Source: Exophiala sp. HKRS030
Lineage: Eukaryota > Ascomycota > Eurotiomycetes > Chaetothyriales > Herpotrichiellaceae
NCBI GenBank assembly: GCA_023897205.1
Contig: JAHWDD010000003.1
Location: 7,877,665 to 7,941,664, forward strand
Length of the DNA: 64,000 nt
Direction: 5' to 3'
In this document: positions 1 to 11,835 of the stretch, piece after piece
How positions within the stretch are numbered: position 1 is the stretch's first letter
Layout of the letters: the number at the start of each line of letters is the position of its first letter
Made by a program: the position numbers and the translations under genes
Notes under the pieces: generated by a model
The model's database searches: none
What the model was told of the DNA's origin: nothing
What the model saw: the letters and a program-made list of their open reading frames with translations, nothing else

Positions 1-2001
1 CTATAGTCTTCGGACTAATGGCGGATTGTACATCTTCCATCAAATCTTCAGACTCGGTGACCGGAGCATTCGATTTTCGTCTCGGTGACGATGGTCTCAA
101 ATTGTCTGTTGTCGGAGCCACCTTTGTGGGAATCAGGGGGCTGCTTTCAATCGCGATAGGAGCATTTCGACTACCTGTTTGGCTGTACTTGGTCGTGATA
201 TACTCAACCATCTCCTTGTTGATTTTATGCCATTCACTTAACATCTGTAGGTAGGTCTCCGTGGTTAAGTTCTTATGGTGTCTCGTGGTGACATTACGAG
301 CTTCTCGCATCAATTGATATGGATTAGGCCCCTCGAAGATCTTGACAGCGAAGTTCCCTTCTTTCTCGAGTTGATCGGCTAGCGACGAGGACATGCTCAT
401 TACACTTGCCGCATCCATTCCTTCAATGGCAATAATGGCACCTCGGACGTCGAGTTTGGGTGAGCTCAGTCCAGGAGAGGGAAGAGGAGATGAGATCTGC
501 GACAAAACTCGGATTCTGTTCAGCACGGGGATTGACATGATCATTGCCTCCACTCCAGAACTCTGCGACGTCGAGACAGAAGCAGGTTTGGCTGAGAACG
601 GTGACACCATTGTCTCGATGGGTGGTAATGCCACACTCGTTCGTGCGCGTTGTTGCTGAATTGGTGGTGGACGTACTGGCTGCAATTGTGGTGGTAAAGG
701 ATATATTCCTCTTGGAGGTGAAATGAGAGCTGGCTTGGTCATCTGAACAGGGTGCGCTCGCTGCAGTGGAATATGAGGCGCATGTATCTGTCTCATTTGT
801 TCTCCTCGAGGGTAGGCAGCGCTTGGAGAATGGGGGTAGGCGTACTGGGGTTCAGGATAAGCTTGGCCTGACGCAACATAGACGCCATTACTATCGTATC
901 GTCGTCTCTTGGCCTCCTGAGACTCTGAAGGTGGTGTGCGTTGAGCCGTCGGAGGGACTGCATAAATCAGTCGAGGGTCCACGCGTGAAAACGGATACGC
1001 TTCGACGAATGCTTTCTGCTGCCCATGATGTTCAGGAGACACTGTGGGTTGTCCGTGGTGAAGTCGTTGCGGATGGCCACTGTTGACGACAAATCCACGT
1101 TTTGCCGGCACCTGTATTGTCATGTTATCGCGAGTAGCCGACTCGTTTTGTGGTATCGGTGCTGCTGCTGGACTATGTAATGGCTGAGAGATTGGTTTCT
1201 TTCCGCACTTAGAACAAGGTTCCGCTAATTCAGTGGAAGAAGGACCAGATACGGATGAATGGGTGCTGTTTCTTCCACTACGACGAGGGTGATATCGATA
1301 GCCTGGATACTGTTCTTGATGACGGGCTTTCTCTATCTAATGAGTCGTTGAGTTAGTGGACAAAGGACTTTATGATGGGTGGAAGTTGGTCTTTGACATA
1401 CTTCCGCAAGCGTATTCCATTCCTCCTTGGCTTCAACTGAAAGATGCTGCCATTGTTTCCCAATGATTTTTGACACTTCCGGGTTCGGTATGCCTGGATT
1501 TTGAGCGATAATTTTGGCTTGCTGTGCCTGTCGAAATAAAATGAATGCTATTAAGACATATCATCAGTGCAAATCAGAGATATACGTGAATGTACAACTG
1601 AAAAGACTTCGGCAAGCTGAAGGAATGATCTCACAATTTCGGGGTCTTGGTATTTTCGGATCTGGTTGGCACAGACAAACATTGTGAGCAGTGTCCTGCT
1701 GTGCACGCTCGCCATCCAATTGCATCGAGTGATCTCCATCGGGACGAGAAATCAACTCTTGCCCGGCAGTTGACATTGAACGCAGACTCACGTCTCGGGA
1801 TACGCTGTGTCTAGGAGTCGAGCTCTGGGGAAAGTGGACGGTACTTCTTCTAGCAGCATTCTCGTCAAATCCATACCCGGCTTGTCGATCTGGAAATATA
1901 TGATGCTGGGACAACGCCGATGTCCTCCGCGAAATGGGTCCATGAATTGTGGCGGGAATAGGGAGACGGCGATGCAGAGCCGGAGGACGTGGCTCATGCA
2001 T
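1..2001 (-). CDS. HMG-box transcription factor (3' end beyond window)
   Basis: Three exons are visible: 2001-1635, 1547-1402 and 1336 to the window edge, joined by GT-AG introns of 87 and 65 bp, giving at least 616 residues with no stop. The HMG box (about residues 115-190) begins with the typical fungal PRPRN motif, interrupted by a phase-1 intron, and continues SFILFRQAQQAKIIAQNPG; a QYPGYRYHPRR-type basic tail follows. This is the MATA/SOX-like class, so it should be a nuclear, sequence-specific DNA-binding regulator. The rest is Pro/Ser/Gln-rich, with a better structured C-terminal section read from about 440 to 60. The start at 2001 is the first ATG in the exon frame; an upstream leader exon cannot be excluded. 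Family is clear; target genes and the exact ortholog are not. Confidence 0.85.
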
Positions 2002-3272
2002 GGGGGAGTCATAGCGTGAAGAAAGGAATTCTTTGAGCACGATGACCCGGATTCCTGGACGAAGTTGGTGGGCGAATAGAAGAACAGGCCATGATTCGTC
2101 CTTTGTAAAGGATACGAACGTGCGCCTTCGCATCAACCATTTCGTGGGCCGTTTTCTTTGTCCCCCAGAGCCATGACTGCGAAACAAGGATAGACAGATG
2201 GTCACAACGATTGGTGGCCGTATGAGGCTGGGAGTCAACCAAGTCTGGGAGGTTTGCTTTGTTCTCTGAATTTCCCAAAACGGGAATATGCGGTTGCAAG
2301 CACCGTGCACCCGAAACAATAAAATCAGGAATGTACAGTAGACAAAGAATGAGAAGATTGGCGAGGTAACTTGAGTTCATCCAACTGCGAACTATCGGAG
2401 TCTTGCTGACGTCGTTGCCAGGTAGAGGACGGTGCTCACACTGCAAATTACCTGTTCGCAATGCCTGGTCAGGCTGAATCCAAACCGGTTGAGTCAACAA
2501 CGGAGATCCACTGAGTCTCGCCAGAGACGGATCTGACTGATGTTGAGTGATCTCGAACTGTTGATGCTCCGCGTTATAGTGCGTCGCAATCAAGTTTCAG
2601 AGTCTTAAGAATGGCGCCTCGGTCACACTCTGGGCCCAAGGTCAACAGAAGTGAGAACTGCACGGCCTCTGAGGCTGTCGACATGTTTGACATCAAAGGC
2701 ACGATGAGACAAGGCTTGACAATTCATCAAGACTACGGCCGGGTAGCCATATCAGCTCAGCGACCGGGTTTGTCGTTTGATCACCCGTGAAGACGAGGCT
2801 GTCGGTGCTTTGAATGATTGGTCGATTGGGGCGATGTGTCTTGTTCTTAGACTAGATTGAGTTCCACTTACTCGTTGTTCTAAGCATAACCTGAGTGTGA
2901 CGGTCAGCTGGGTGTCTATTTTGATGCTGCTTTCTTTGTTGTAGGCACCTAGAAATCATGGTGATGAAGGCATGTCTCACTGGTGATGAAAAATGACCAT
3001 AAATCGGAGAGAATCGTGTGGGCTTGGGTTGTCTGGGCAGAGAGACGACGTGACAGGCACTCTGGCACATGGGCAATGGCAAATGACGCTTTGCCAGCCA
3101 CTCGATAGAACTTTAGGTAATCTTATCATTTTTTGGCATGGCATCTTATCTCATTAATCATAGTCATACCCTCGTGAGTGATTTTGTCTATAGTTCAATG
3201 CTCTTCCCTACCCAAACAGAGTGGTTCTTGACCGCTTCAAAGGTTTTCCATGAACTCGTGTCATATTCTACA
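2002..3272. promoter_or_regulatory. Upstream region of the HMG-box gene / 3' side of nudF
   Basis: About 1.27 kb lies between the nudF stop and the HMG-box start. No recognisable protein is encoded. An open frame at 2009-2593 on the minus strand starts only at TTG and has no family features; with smaller frames it may be part of a long uORF-bearing leader. Confidence 0.4.
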
Positions 3273-4699
3273 TCATGCGGCGAAAACGCGAACATTTAGA
3301 TCCACACTCGCGGTTGCGATCACACATCGAATTTTGCCTCCCCCTCCACCGTCTTCCTTCCTTGTAGTCGAGGTGGTTCCATTTGCGTCGCCGTTGGTAG
3401 GGGGTGAGACTGGAACATCGGGTGCCCACCTGATGCTGCTGATGAAATGTTGATGAGCCTCGTCCACCACCTTGACACATTTGCACTCTTGTGACAAGTC
3501 CCAGCACCGAATCGTTTTGTCGTCGGAAATAGAAAGTAGATATCTGCCTGCAGGGTGGAAGACGAGGCCCCGCACCCAGTTATCGTGGCCTACCAAAGTT
3601 TTGTGGCAGGTTCCTCGGTTATCCCATATTTTGATCAATTTGTCACGTCCTCCTGTTGCTAAGAACTCTCCACTACTGCTTGCAGCTGGAGGTTTTTTGT
3701 AGCCAGCCAGGGCAGCTAGATGTGGATAAGCAGTACTCGGAGCAAAGGCTACGCATTCAAGGAAATGTTCATGCCCGAGGAAGGAGATCTTGACCTCACC
3801 GGAATTGGCGTCCCAGAGACGGGGAATTTGGTCGTTTCCAGCGCTCAATAGCCACCTTCCGTCTATAGATGGTGTAACGGCCCTTACCCACTCGGTGTGA
3901 CCTTTCAGTGTTTTGAGACAATATCCAGTGGTGACGTCCCAGATGCGTAATGTCTTGTCTCTGGAAGCAGAAACAAGTGTGTTTCCAGACAAGGGTGCAC
4001 CAGCTGCGCCAGAGGGAATAAAACGGATTGAGGAGATGGAATGATCGTGGCCTGGGAGGGTTCGGATGTTCTTGTACTCATCGCTAGGGTCCCAGAGCTT
4101 AATGGTGAGATCGGTGCTGCAGCTGGCGAGGAGTGTCCCTCCTCTAGGACCCCCAAAATCGACATCTAAAACTGCCTTCGTGTGACCCTTTAAAGTTCTT
4201 TCCAGCTCGCCCAGCTCCCAATCCCAAATCTTGATGGTGCAATCTTCTGAGGCGGAAGCCAGCGAAGAGAAGACGGGATGGAAAGCGACTGCAGTAACCG
4301 GGAGGCGGTGACCCTCCAAGACATGTCTGGCAGGATTCTTGGGAAGCCATGTGGTTGGATCAACTTTGCGGTTCGAGGAAAGTGGCGTGGCTGAGTCTAG
4401 TTCATGCTGAAGAGCAGCGTTTTTCGCTTCGAGATCCATTATCCTTTTCTGTAGACGAACGACCGAGGTCCATTTCTTTTCCAGCAGGGTCTCATATTTT
4501 TTGGCCGTGACATCGTCGAAAGTGTCGGCGAGATTCGAGTCCTTTCGCAGAGAGGCGGCGGTGTCAGTCATGCCAGCGGAGAGCAAATAGGCGATCATGG
4601 ACTTATGACTGCATGAGTTGTAAGTAGTTCGCCGGAGGAGGATGAGGGAGGAGGAACTTACAGCTCGTCGGCTTGACGAGAAGTCAATAACTGACTCAT
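3273..4699 (-). CDS. nudF: Nuclear distribution protein NudF/Pac1 (LIS1)
   Basis: Dynein regulator of the LIS1 family, 457 residues. Exon 1 is 4699-4662, encoding [13 protein letters not shown]; a 53 bp intron follows (4661-4609) and exon 2 is 4608-3273. The start at 4699 is chosen because it yields the LIS1 N-terminus, whereas the longer unspliced frame does not. The LisH dimerisation motif covers about residues 4-36, a short coiled coil about 55-90, and seven WD40 blades fill the rest (repeated [22 protein letters not shown] units with terminal WD). The family binds the dynein motor domain and NudE and supports nuclear migration and hyphal growth. It is transcribed divergently from the Stu2 gene at 5731. 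No abnormality is seen. Confidence 0.97.
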
Positions 4700-5730
4700 A
4701 CTGCAGCAAGTTGGGCAAAGAGCCCAGAGCAGCCAACTAAGACACCATCCACTCCGCGAACGATGTAGTTGGTCTGCTGTCCCAAACAGCGCACAATCGC
4801 AGTCCTGGCGGAATCCCCGCTTGGAATCAGTGTCGACGGAAGGGGTCGATGGTTGGACAGGAGTGGAGGGATATTGGGTAAAGCGAAAGTGGTGAAGCCT
4901 GGAGGAACCGCCGGCGACGGAGAAATGGAATGATATTACTCAAGGTGTTTTTGAGCAGAGAAGAGGAAATACAAGCAAAGAGAATCTGGGCTAGAACACC
5001 AAGGGTACAAAGACGAGCGGAGGTTTGGGTACAGAATGAAATGGGGGCATCGGGGGAATTTGTTGGTGTTGTCAGTACAACGGACCAACCAGAGATCACG
5101 GTTGCCGACCACCACCAAAACATCGTCATATTTACTCTGTGCTGCAAGTAGAATCCCTGATTGTTTTTGTACTAACGGGCACAACGGCACGATAACCATA
5201 CGACCAGGAACAAACCACACTCACAAACTGCCTCCGAGTTTTTCACGCGTCCTCATCAATCAATTTAGGTGTCAACAGGCAACCGTCTTTCGCATTGTGT
5301 GCGTTCCATATCTACGCGCCTTCCTTGACTGTTGCGTCCCGCACAATCGCATCCACACCCGCACCTGCCTTTGTTGCGCAGCGCAGCGGCACATGGTTGA
5401 ATATCCGCAACATTAAAGGTAAGAACACAATCAACCTCATATCACCAATTGCATGTTGGATGGAGCATACGTTTCTGCGCCGTCATGCATCTCTCCTTCA
5501 TATCAATGCGCTATACATTGGGGCCTGCCACAAGCCATGCGACATACACTCTTTCCCCACCCTAATCTCAGGCTCTATGAGAGATCACGCAGGAATCAAG
5601 ACTAATGTTTTCTCATAGTCCCCTTCTTAGACGCCCACGCCCATCGAAGTACAGCAAAAACACAAAGAACCAGAAAACATTCTCCCCATTCCTTGCACTC
5701 TATCGCGTTTTCTCCCGCGACATCTCAACC
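4700..5730. promoter_or_regulatory. Divergent promoter between nudF and stu2
   Basis: This 1.03 kb gap separates two head-to-head starts, so it must hold both promoters and leaders. Small open frames on both strands look non-coding. Pyrimidine-rich stretches precede the stu2 ATG. Confidence 0.6.
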
Positions 5731-8566
5731 ATGGCCGACGGCCAGGAGGAAGACTTCTCCAAACTCCCCTTGCCTGATCGTTTTGTTCACAAGAACTGGA
5801 AAGTCAGAAAAGAAGGTTACGAAGCAGCCGTCAAAGCCTTCGAAGTTACTCCAGACGAATCAGACCCTGTCTTTAGACCCTTTCTCAACGACGCTGGCAT
5901 CTGGAAGGGTGTCGCCGCAGACTCAAATGTTGCTGCCCAACAGGAGGGCTTAGCCGCATTGTGTGCCTTTCTGAAATACGGAGGTCAACAAGCCGCCACA
6001 AGATCACGCTCTTACACCATCGCTTCAATTTATGAAAAAGGTCTTGCCTCGACGCGGCCTGCCGCCAAGGCCAGCTCTCTCGAAGCCCTCTTGCTTTACG
6101 TCGAATTGGATAAATCGGATCCCGTCATCGAGGAATTACTTCCCGCCCTTTCAAACAAGCAACCGAAGGTCATCGCGGCTGCTCTGAGCGCAATTTCTGC
6201 CATCTTCCATGCCTACGGTGTTAAAATTGTCGAACCCAAGCCTGTCCTCAAGGCTCTCCCAAAAGTCTTCGCACATGCCGACAAAAACGTTCGTGCAGAA
6301 GCGCAGAGCTTGACCGTCGAACTTTACCGCTGGCTAAAGGAGGCTATGAAGGCCATTTTCTGGAACGATCTAAAACCCGTGCAACAGCAAGATCTCGAAA
6401 AACTATTCGAAAAGGTCAAGGAAGAACCATCCCCGAAACAGGAACGTTTGACGAGGACACAGCAAGCTGCCATTGCCTCCGCCCCACCCGCAGCCAGTGG
6501 TGGTTATGGTGATGACGGTGCTGAACTGGAAGAAGATGAGGAGGACGAAGTCGAAGTTAACGCTTTCGATCTAGCAGAGCCGGTTGATGTTGTTTCCAAA
6601 ATGCCCGCAAACTTCCAAGAAATGATCGCTTCGTCAAAATGGAAGGATCGCAAAGAAGCTCTCGATGCATTATTCAATGTTCTTAATACTCCAAGGATCA
6701 AAGAAGGCTCATATGACGAACTTGTCCGCGCTTTTGCCAAATGTATGAAGGATGCCAATATTGCAGTGGTCACCGTTGCTGCAAATTGTACAGAGAAACT
6801 AGCCCAGGGTCTGAGAAAAGCTTTCTCCAAGTATCGAGCTACCATCATGTCACCGATGCTCGAGCGTCTCAAGGAGAAAAAGCAGTCTGTCGCTGATGCA
6901 ATCGGCGCTGCGCTAGATGCTGTGTTTTCTGCTACTTCACTAACAGATTGTCTCGAAGAGACTTTGACCTTTTTGCCAAACAAAAATCCTCAGGTCAAAC
7001 TAGAGACCGCCAAATTCCTCATCAGATGTTTGCGAACTACTCGAGATGTACCCTCCAAGCCAGAACAGAAATCAATTGCTGATGCCGCGACTAAATTGCT
7101 CACCGAATCTACAGAGCCGTTAAGGGCTGCGGGTGCTGAAATGTTAGGGACCTTGATGAAGATCATCGGCGAACGTGCGATGAACCCGTACTTGGAAGGC
7201 CTAGACGACATTCGAAAAACAAAAATCAAGGAGTTCTTCGACGTCGCAGAAGTCAAGGCTAAGGAGAAACCAAAAGCGCCACCTCCAGCTCCCAAAGTGG
7301 CTCCAGCTGCAGGGAAGAAAGTTGTGGGAGGCAAGAAACCATTGGCAAAGAAGCCTCCCACGTCTGCAGCACCACTCGAGGATCCAGCTCCTCTTGCGCC
7401 CAAACCTACAGCAAAAGCTCTCCCCAAGCCTGGTGGTCTAGCCCGCCCAGGCATAGCTCAACCCTCAGCCCTGAAACTAGGCGGTCTGAAGAAACCTGGT
7501 GTTGTTGGTGGTAGCGGCAGCGGCAACGGAAGTCCTCAGAGACGAGTCATTTCACCACCCATGAGTACGGACGGTGATGAAGAAGCCGCCGTACCATCGC
7601 CATCGAAATTTGGTATGGGCCGTGGTGGACTGGCTGGACGCCCTCTGGCGCGCCCATTGGCCACTCCATTGTCTCCTGGGCCTGTTGCGCCTGTATCGAG
7701 TGGCTTGTCAGCGATTGAACGAGCAGAGTTGGAGGAGTTACGAGCCGAAAAGGATCGACTCACCGCACTGAGCGATAGTCTTAGAGGCAGCAACGCGAAA
7801 CTCTCGGCTGAAATCGCGGAGCTGCAAAATCAAAATGCTCAACTGATCGAAGACCATACAAGAGACGTCCTTCAGATCAAAGCCAAAGAAACCCAGCTAG
7901 TGCGATCTCGTGGTGAATGCGACGTTCTAAAGGCCGAAATCGAGAGCGTCAGGAAAGAGAGCGAGAGGTATAAACGCGAAGTTTCAAGGTTAGGTCGCGA
8001 AAGCCTTGGACGAGATCGGGAGGATACAGCACGTGGACGTGGTTTCGATGATATCACAGGTGAAAGTGGTGGGATTTATGAAGACCAAAGCCTCAATAGA
8101 TACTCATCACAGAACGGGCTCGCTCATTCGTCCCGTCCCCAAAGCTCCCTACAACGAGCAGGAAGCACAACCAGCACGAATAGTGTCAGACCTGCGAACT
8201 CAAAAGCACGACCTCAAAGTACATATACAGCCAACCGACCCGAGCTCAGCCCAAGCGAAGAAAAGGAAAACAGTGGGTTTGACACATTTGCCGCCAGACG
8301 AAAGATCAGTCCTCCCGTTAACAACATGACAAATGGAAGTGGAAGAAGTAGTCCTCAGAGACCTACTTATGCAAGCCGCGAGGCAAGTGATAGTGGAGCG
8401 GGCGGATCTCAACCTCGAGGAGAAGAAAACTGGAAGAGAGCCGCAGAGGTAACGAGTCAACTCAAAGCCAGGATTGAGGCCATGAAGGTACGTATGTTCC
8501 TTTCTACAATATTAACTTTCACTGACCCTTGCAACACAGGCACGGCAAGGTCTAACAAAGCCTTAA
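5731..8566 (+). CDS. stu2: XMAP215/Stu2-family microtubule polymerase
   Basis: Microtubule plus-end polymerase (Stu2/Alp14/AlpA family), about 927 residues. Exon 1 is 5731-8487, then a 52 bp intron (8488-8539) and a short last exon 8540-8566. The ATG at 5731 gives MADGQEEDFSKLPLPDRF, the expected start of the first TOG domain. TOG1 spans about residues 5-235 and TOG2 about 295-540, each built of HEAT-like helices for tubulin binding; two TOGs fit a fungal dimeric member. A Pro/Ala/Lys-rich basic linker (about 555-680) probably binds the lattice, a coiled coil (about 695-780) should dimerise the protein, and a Ser-rich tail with a short C-terminal helix ends it. Gene order (divergent from nudF) joins two microtubule plus-end functions. 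Confidence 0.95.
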
Positions 8567-9558
8567 GATTATCGACCTCACCATTCATTCAAGATCATGA
8601 TTCTGATCCTTGGGAAGACTAAAGCCTCTTCCGCCTCCTCGATACACCTCAAATATCCGCAAAAGTCGTTGCACAATCCCTGGCCTGTACATAGCATTCT
8701 CCCTGGCCGGATTTATGAACATGGTCGTCCTCATTTGCGTTTTGATACCACTTTGTTTGGCGTAATGGATTGGTATAGAGCTCTTAGCGTGATGACGGAG
8801 CCCGTTACCTAGGCATGGACCGAAGGATTTCCAGCAAAGCCCGTGGGGTATTCTTGCATGATAGCTAATTTACGAACTGTCAAGATGGCGTTGTAATTGA
8901 AAATCACTCGAAAGACGGACCGTGTCCTGGCGACAGTAATCTTTTTTCCAGAATCAATCTTTCACGTGGCAGCCATGTGACAGATGGATCGCGGACGAGT
9001 CAATCTAGCATGGAAAGACGATTAGCGAGCTACAAGCTGATGATTGAGTAGGATTGTAAATCTTTCTCATGTATTCATTTTGTTTCCGGATGGACCTACT
9101 CACGCAACCATTGGTGTTTTACACACTGATTGGGAGCGCCTCCTGTGTATGTAGGTATGACAAGCTATGCTAAGGTTCATGGTTGAGAAACCAAGACGTC
9201 TACATCCCAATCGCTTTGGCCTCAACGGCATTTAGCAGATTGCACTTTTTCATTTTCATCCGTTGCGGATGGTGGTTTAGACGAACACACACGTCTCGGA
9301 GATTGACAAGGGCATGCCATCAGATGGAGGTCAAAGGGTCGTCGTCTGCTGTAGGTCATATTCCGTGATCTGTTGAATGTTCATAGTTGAGTTCATCAGA
9401 TCAATCGTGTGGAGTCGGCAGATGTTGAGGGACAGGGAGGTGTATGAGGAGAGGGAGAGAGAAGAATCCTCGAAAGGCGGGAGTCAGGTAAGACAGCCGC
9501 TCAAAAGAGACCAAAACGACATGAACAAGCGACACCAGATCAAGAGAGGAAGAGTGCT
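8567..9558. other. Convergent 3' intergenic region
   Basis: Nearly 1 kb between the 3' ends of stu2 and the eL8 gene. Only short frames without recognisable features occur; probably terminators and UTRs of both genes. Confidence 0.5.
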
Positions 9559-11166
9559 CTAGATCTTAATGGCCTGCTCAATGGCCTTCCTCTTCTTCTC
9601 CTGTCTGGCGACAGCCTTTGTGCCCATGATACCACCACCCCAATGACGTCTGTGCTCCTCGGTCTTGGGCAGGTAGCCCTCATTGATGGCCGAGACGAGC
9701 TTGCTCAGCTCCGATTTGTCCTCGGATTTGACCTCGGTGAGAGCCAGGACGGCAGCGGTCTTCTTGTGCACAACCGTGCCTAGGCGCGCTTTGCCCTTGA
9801 CGATCGCGTAGGGGACACCCATCTTGCGGCACAGTGCGGGCAGGAACACGACGAGTTCGATCGGGTCGACGTCGTTGGGGATCAGCACCAGTGCGGCTTT
9901 CTTGTTCTCGATCAGTCCGACGACGTGGTTCAGGCCGTATTTGGCGGTGTATGGTTTCTGTGTTGCGGAAGATTTGGTTAGTTGGAGGGTCTTCAATTGT
10001 GGGTTGAAGAGAGGAGGTGATTGTTCTGGAAGAGACGAGTCACATACCTTGCTGGCATCTTCCTTCTTCTTTCCCTGCTCGACGGCTGTGGCCTCAGCGA
10101 GGAGACGCTCCTTCTTCTGAGCCTTGGTCTCAGGGCGGTACTTGTTGAGGAGCTTGAATGCTTGGGCGGCGGTGTTGCGGTCGAGTGTGTGTTGGAACTG
10201 CGAGATGGCAGGGGGACCTTCAATCGAAGGTTGAGGATCTTCTTCTGGCGTTGCAGACGGATATACTCTGGCCATCTGCGAGGAGCAAGAGATGGTTAGT
10301 CAAGGTCCAACGAAGGGATGGATTTCCCTTGGGAATGGGATTGGGAACATACTTGACCATGCGCGACAAGTTACGCGAGGGCTGGATGTCTTGACCGATA
10401 CCGAAGTTACGTGGTCGCTTCTCGAGAAGAGGGTTCTAAGGGGTATTGTTAGCATGTAAAATCCTGCAAATCCTTGTCTTCCGACCACGACACTGATTCT
10501 TGACGACCAGGTCAGATATGGAGTGGTAGAGTAGTGGACTTACTTTGGCAGGCTTCTTGCTCGACCCGGCTTTCCCAGCAGGGAAGGGCGCTGCGGCGGG
10601 TTTCTTTCCTTTGGGTGGCTATCATTGAGAAAAGAACATTTCATCAGCTAAACATATTCATATAATGTGCAATATGGTTATTGTTTTGCCTGATGGAAAC
10701 AATGAATCTTTTGAACTCTAAGGAGACAGGGTTCGGGAAAGCAACTTGATCATTCACAGTGAAATCGAGACATTGAGGCATTGAGATATAACTCGAGTTG
10801 TGTGGGAGATTTCTCCACCCGGCCACAAATCTGTTTTTCCTTTCCCTTTGCAAAAATGTCAAGAACTTCTGCCGCCGACGCAAGTGGTTTCCGTTGTTCC
10901 CCAGTCTCCAGCCTTTTCATCACCAGCGACACAGACACAGACGCCGAGTCGACAAGAACCAATTCGCTGAGTTGAGTGCTCAATGAAGAGGTCAAATCTC
11001 ATGGTATGACTTCGATCATCCTCGGTGCCATGTCTGGTCCGGCGGCAATTACAATCACTTTGCTCCGAGACGACATCGCCTTTTCACAGCGCGATGAGGC
11101 TCGTCGCGAAAGGATATGTTTCGAGAGGAGGTCGAGGGTATAGAGGAGTGGTTGCTAGCTTACCAT
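9559..11166 (-). CDS. rpl8: 60S ribosomal protein eL8 (L7Ae family), one apparent frameshift
   Basis: Large-subunit ribosomal protein eL8. Five coding exons: 11166-11164 (the ATG alone), 10618-10544, 10435-10353, 10275-10048 and 9957-9559, with introns of 545, 108, 77 and 90 bp. The start is supported by an ATG directly followed by a GTAAGC donor, leading into [18 protein letters not shown]. The L7Ae/L30e RNA-binding fold occupies the C-terminal two thirds ([19 protein letters not shown] and following). After LNLRLKV the frame breaks: a run of five G at 10211-10215 must be six for the universally expected [11 protein letters not shown] to follow. With the added base the product is 262 residues, normal for the family. 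Since this gene is essential, a sequencing error is far likelier than inactivation. Confidence 0.95.
10619..11163 (-). other. Long first intron of the eL8 gene
   Basis: A 545 bp GT-AG intron directly after the start codon, several times longer than its neighbours. One GTGATGA box-C-like heptamer lies near 10917 on the minus strand, but no CTGA box D at a suitable distance was found, so I do not call an intronic snoRNA. Confidence 0.6.
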
Positions 11167-11835
11167 GTTGACGGCGGGGAGGGCGTTTGATGTGTGGATG
11201 GAGGAAAGAAAGAATGAATTGAATGGTCAATTGAAAAGGGCGCAGGAAACGTTTCGTGGGTGATCTTTGCGAAAAAGTTCGGGTTGTGGACTGCACAGTG
11301 CGGGTCGACCGAAATGGTATAGTCTGGGGCTTGGCAGGAATCTTTCGCATGTACGGCTCAAATACTTCACCGAGCCATCTTCCTCCCAAGGTACGGTGCA
11401 ATATTTCTTCTCTATGGCAGATTCGATCTGCGACTTCACAAGCACGTTTGTCTCAAGGATTTCCACTGGCACAGGACGACATCATCTTTTGCACAATGCA
11501 TTACTTAATCGCTAACTAATCTATCTATGGGAAACGCTGAAATGAGGAATGAACAAAAGTGGAGTTCTGCACAACTCCAGAAAGCCATCCCCCATAGCAT
11601 CATTTCTAAAATGGCGACTCCCAAGCCGGGCACAGCCACGTGACTACTTTCGGTGAAGTCCCCATTTTGTTACACTCCAATCATGCCATTGCGCATGTCC
11701 TTTGCCACAGATGGTATTTGGGCATCCCTCAGCAAGAACTCCTACGGCCATGAGAAAATCAAGCAATTGAACGCCGCCCGAATAATGCACTGCCTAGTTC
11801 TTGAGGTCTGCGTCCGCAGTGAACAGACTCCCCAA
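11167..11835. promoter_or_regulatory. eL8 promoter and tom1 terminator region
   Basis: A gap of 669 bp between the tom1 stop and the eL8 start, both on the minus strand. The eL8 proximal leader is pyrimidine-rich (TTTCTTTCCTCC just upstream of the ATG), as is usual for fungal ribosomal protein genes. No other gene seen. Confidence 0.5.

Noticed and set aside
1560..1640. Apparent frameshift in the HMG box between PRPRN and the next helix
   Set aside because: An 87 bp intron (1634-1548) with a TAG acceptor restores NSFILFRQAQQAKI in frame, so the gene is intact.
2009..2593. 194-codon open frame on the minus strand
   Set aside because: Begins with TTG, has no family resemblance and overlaps the likely leader of the HMG-box gene.
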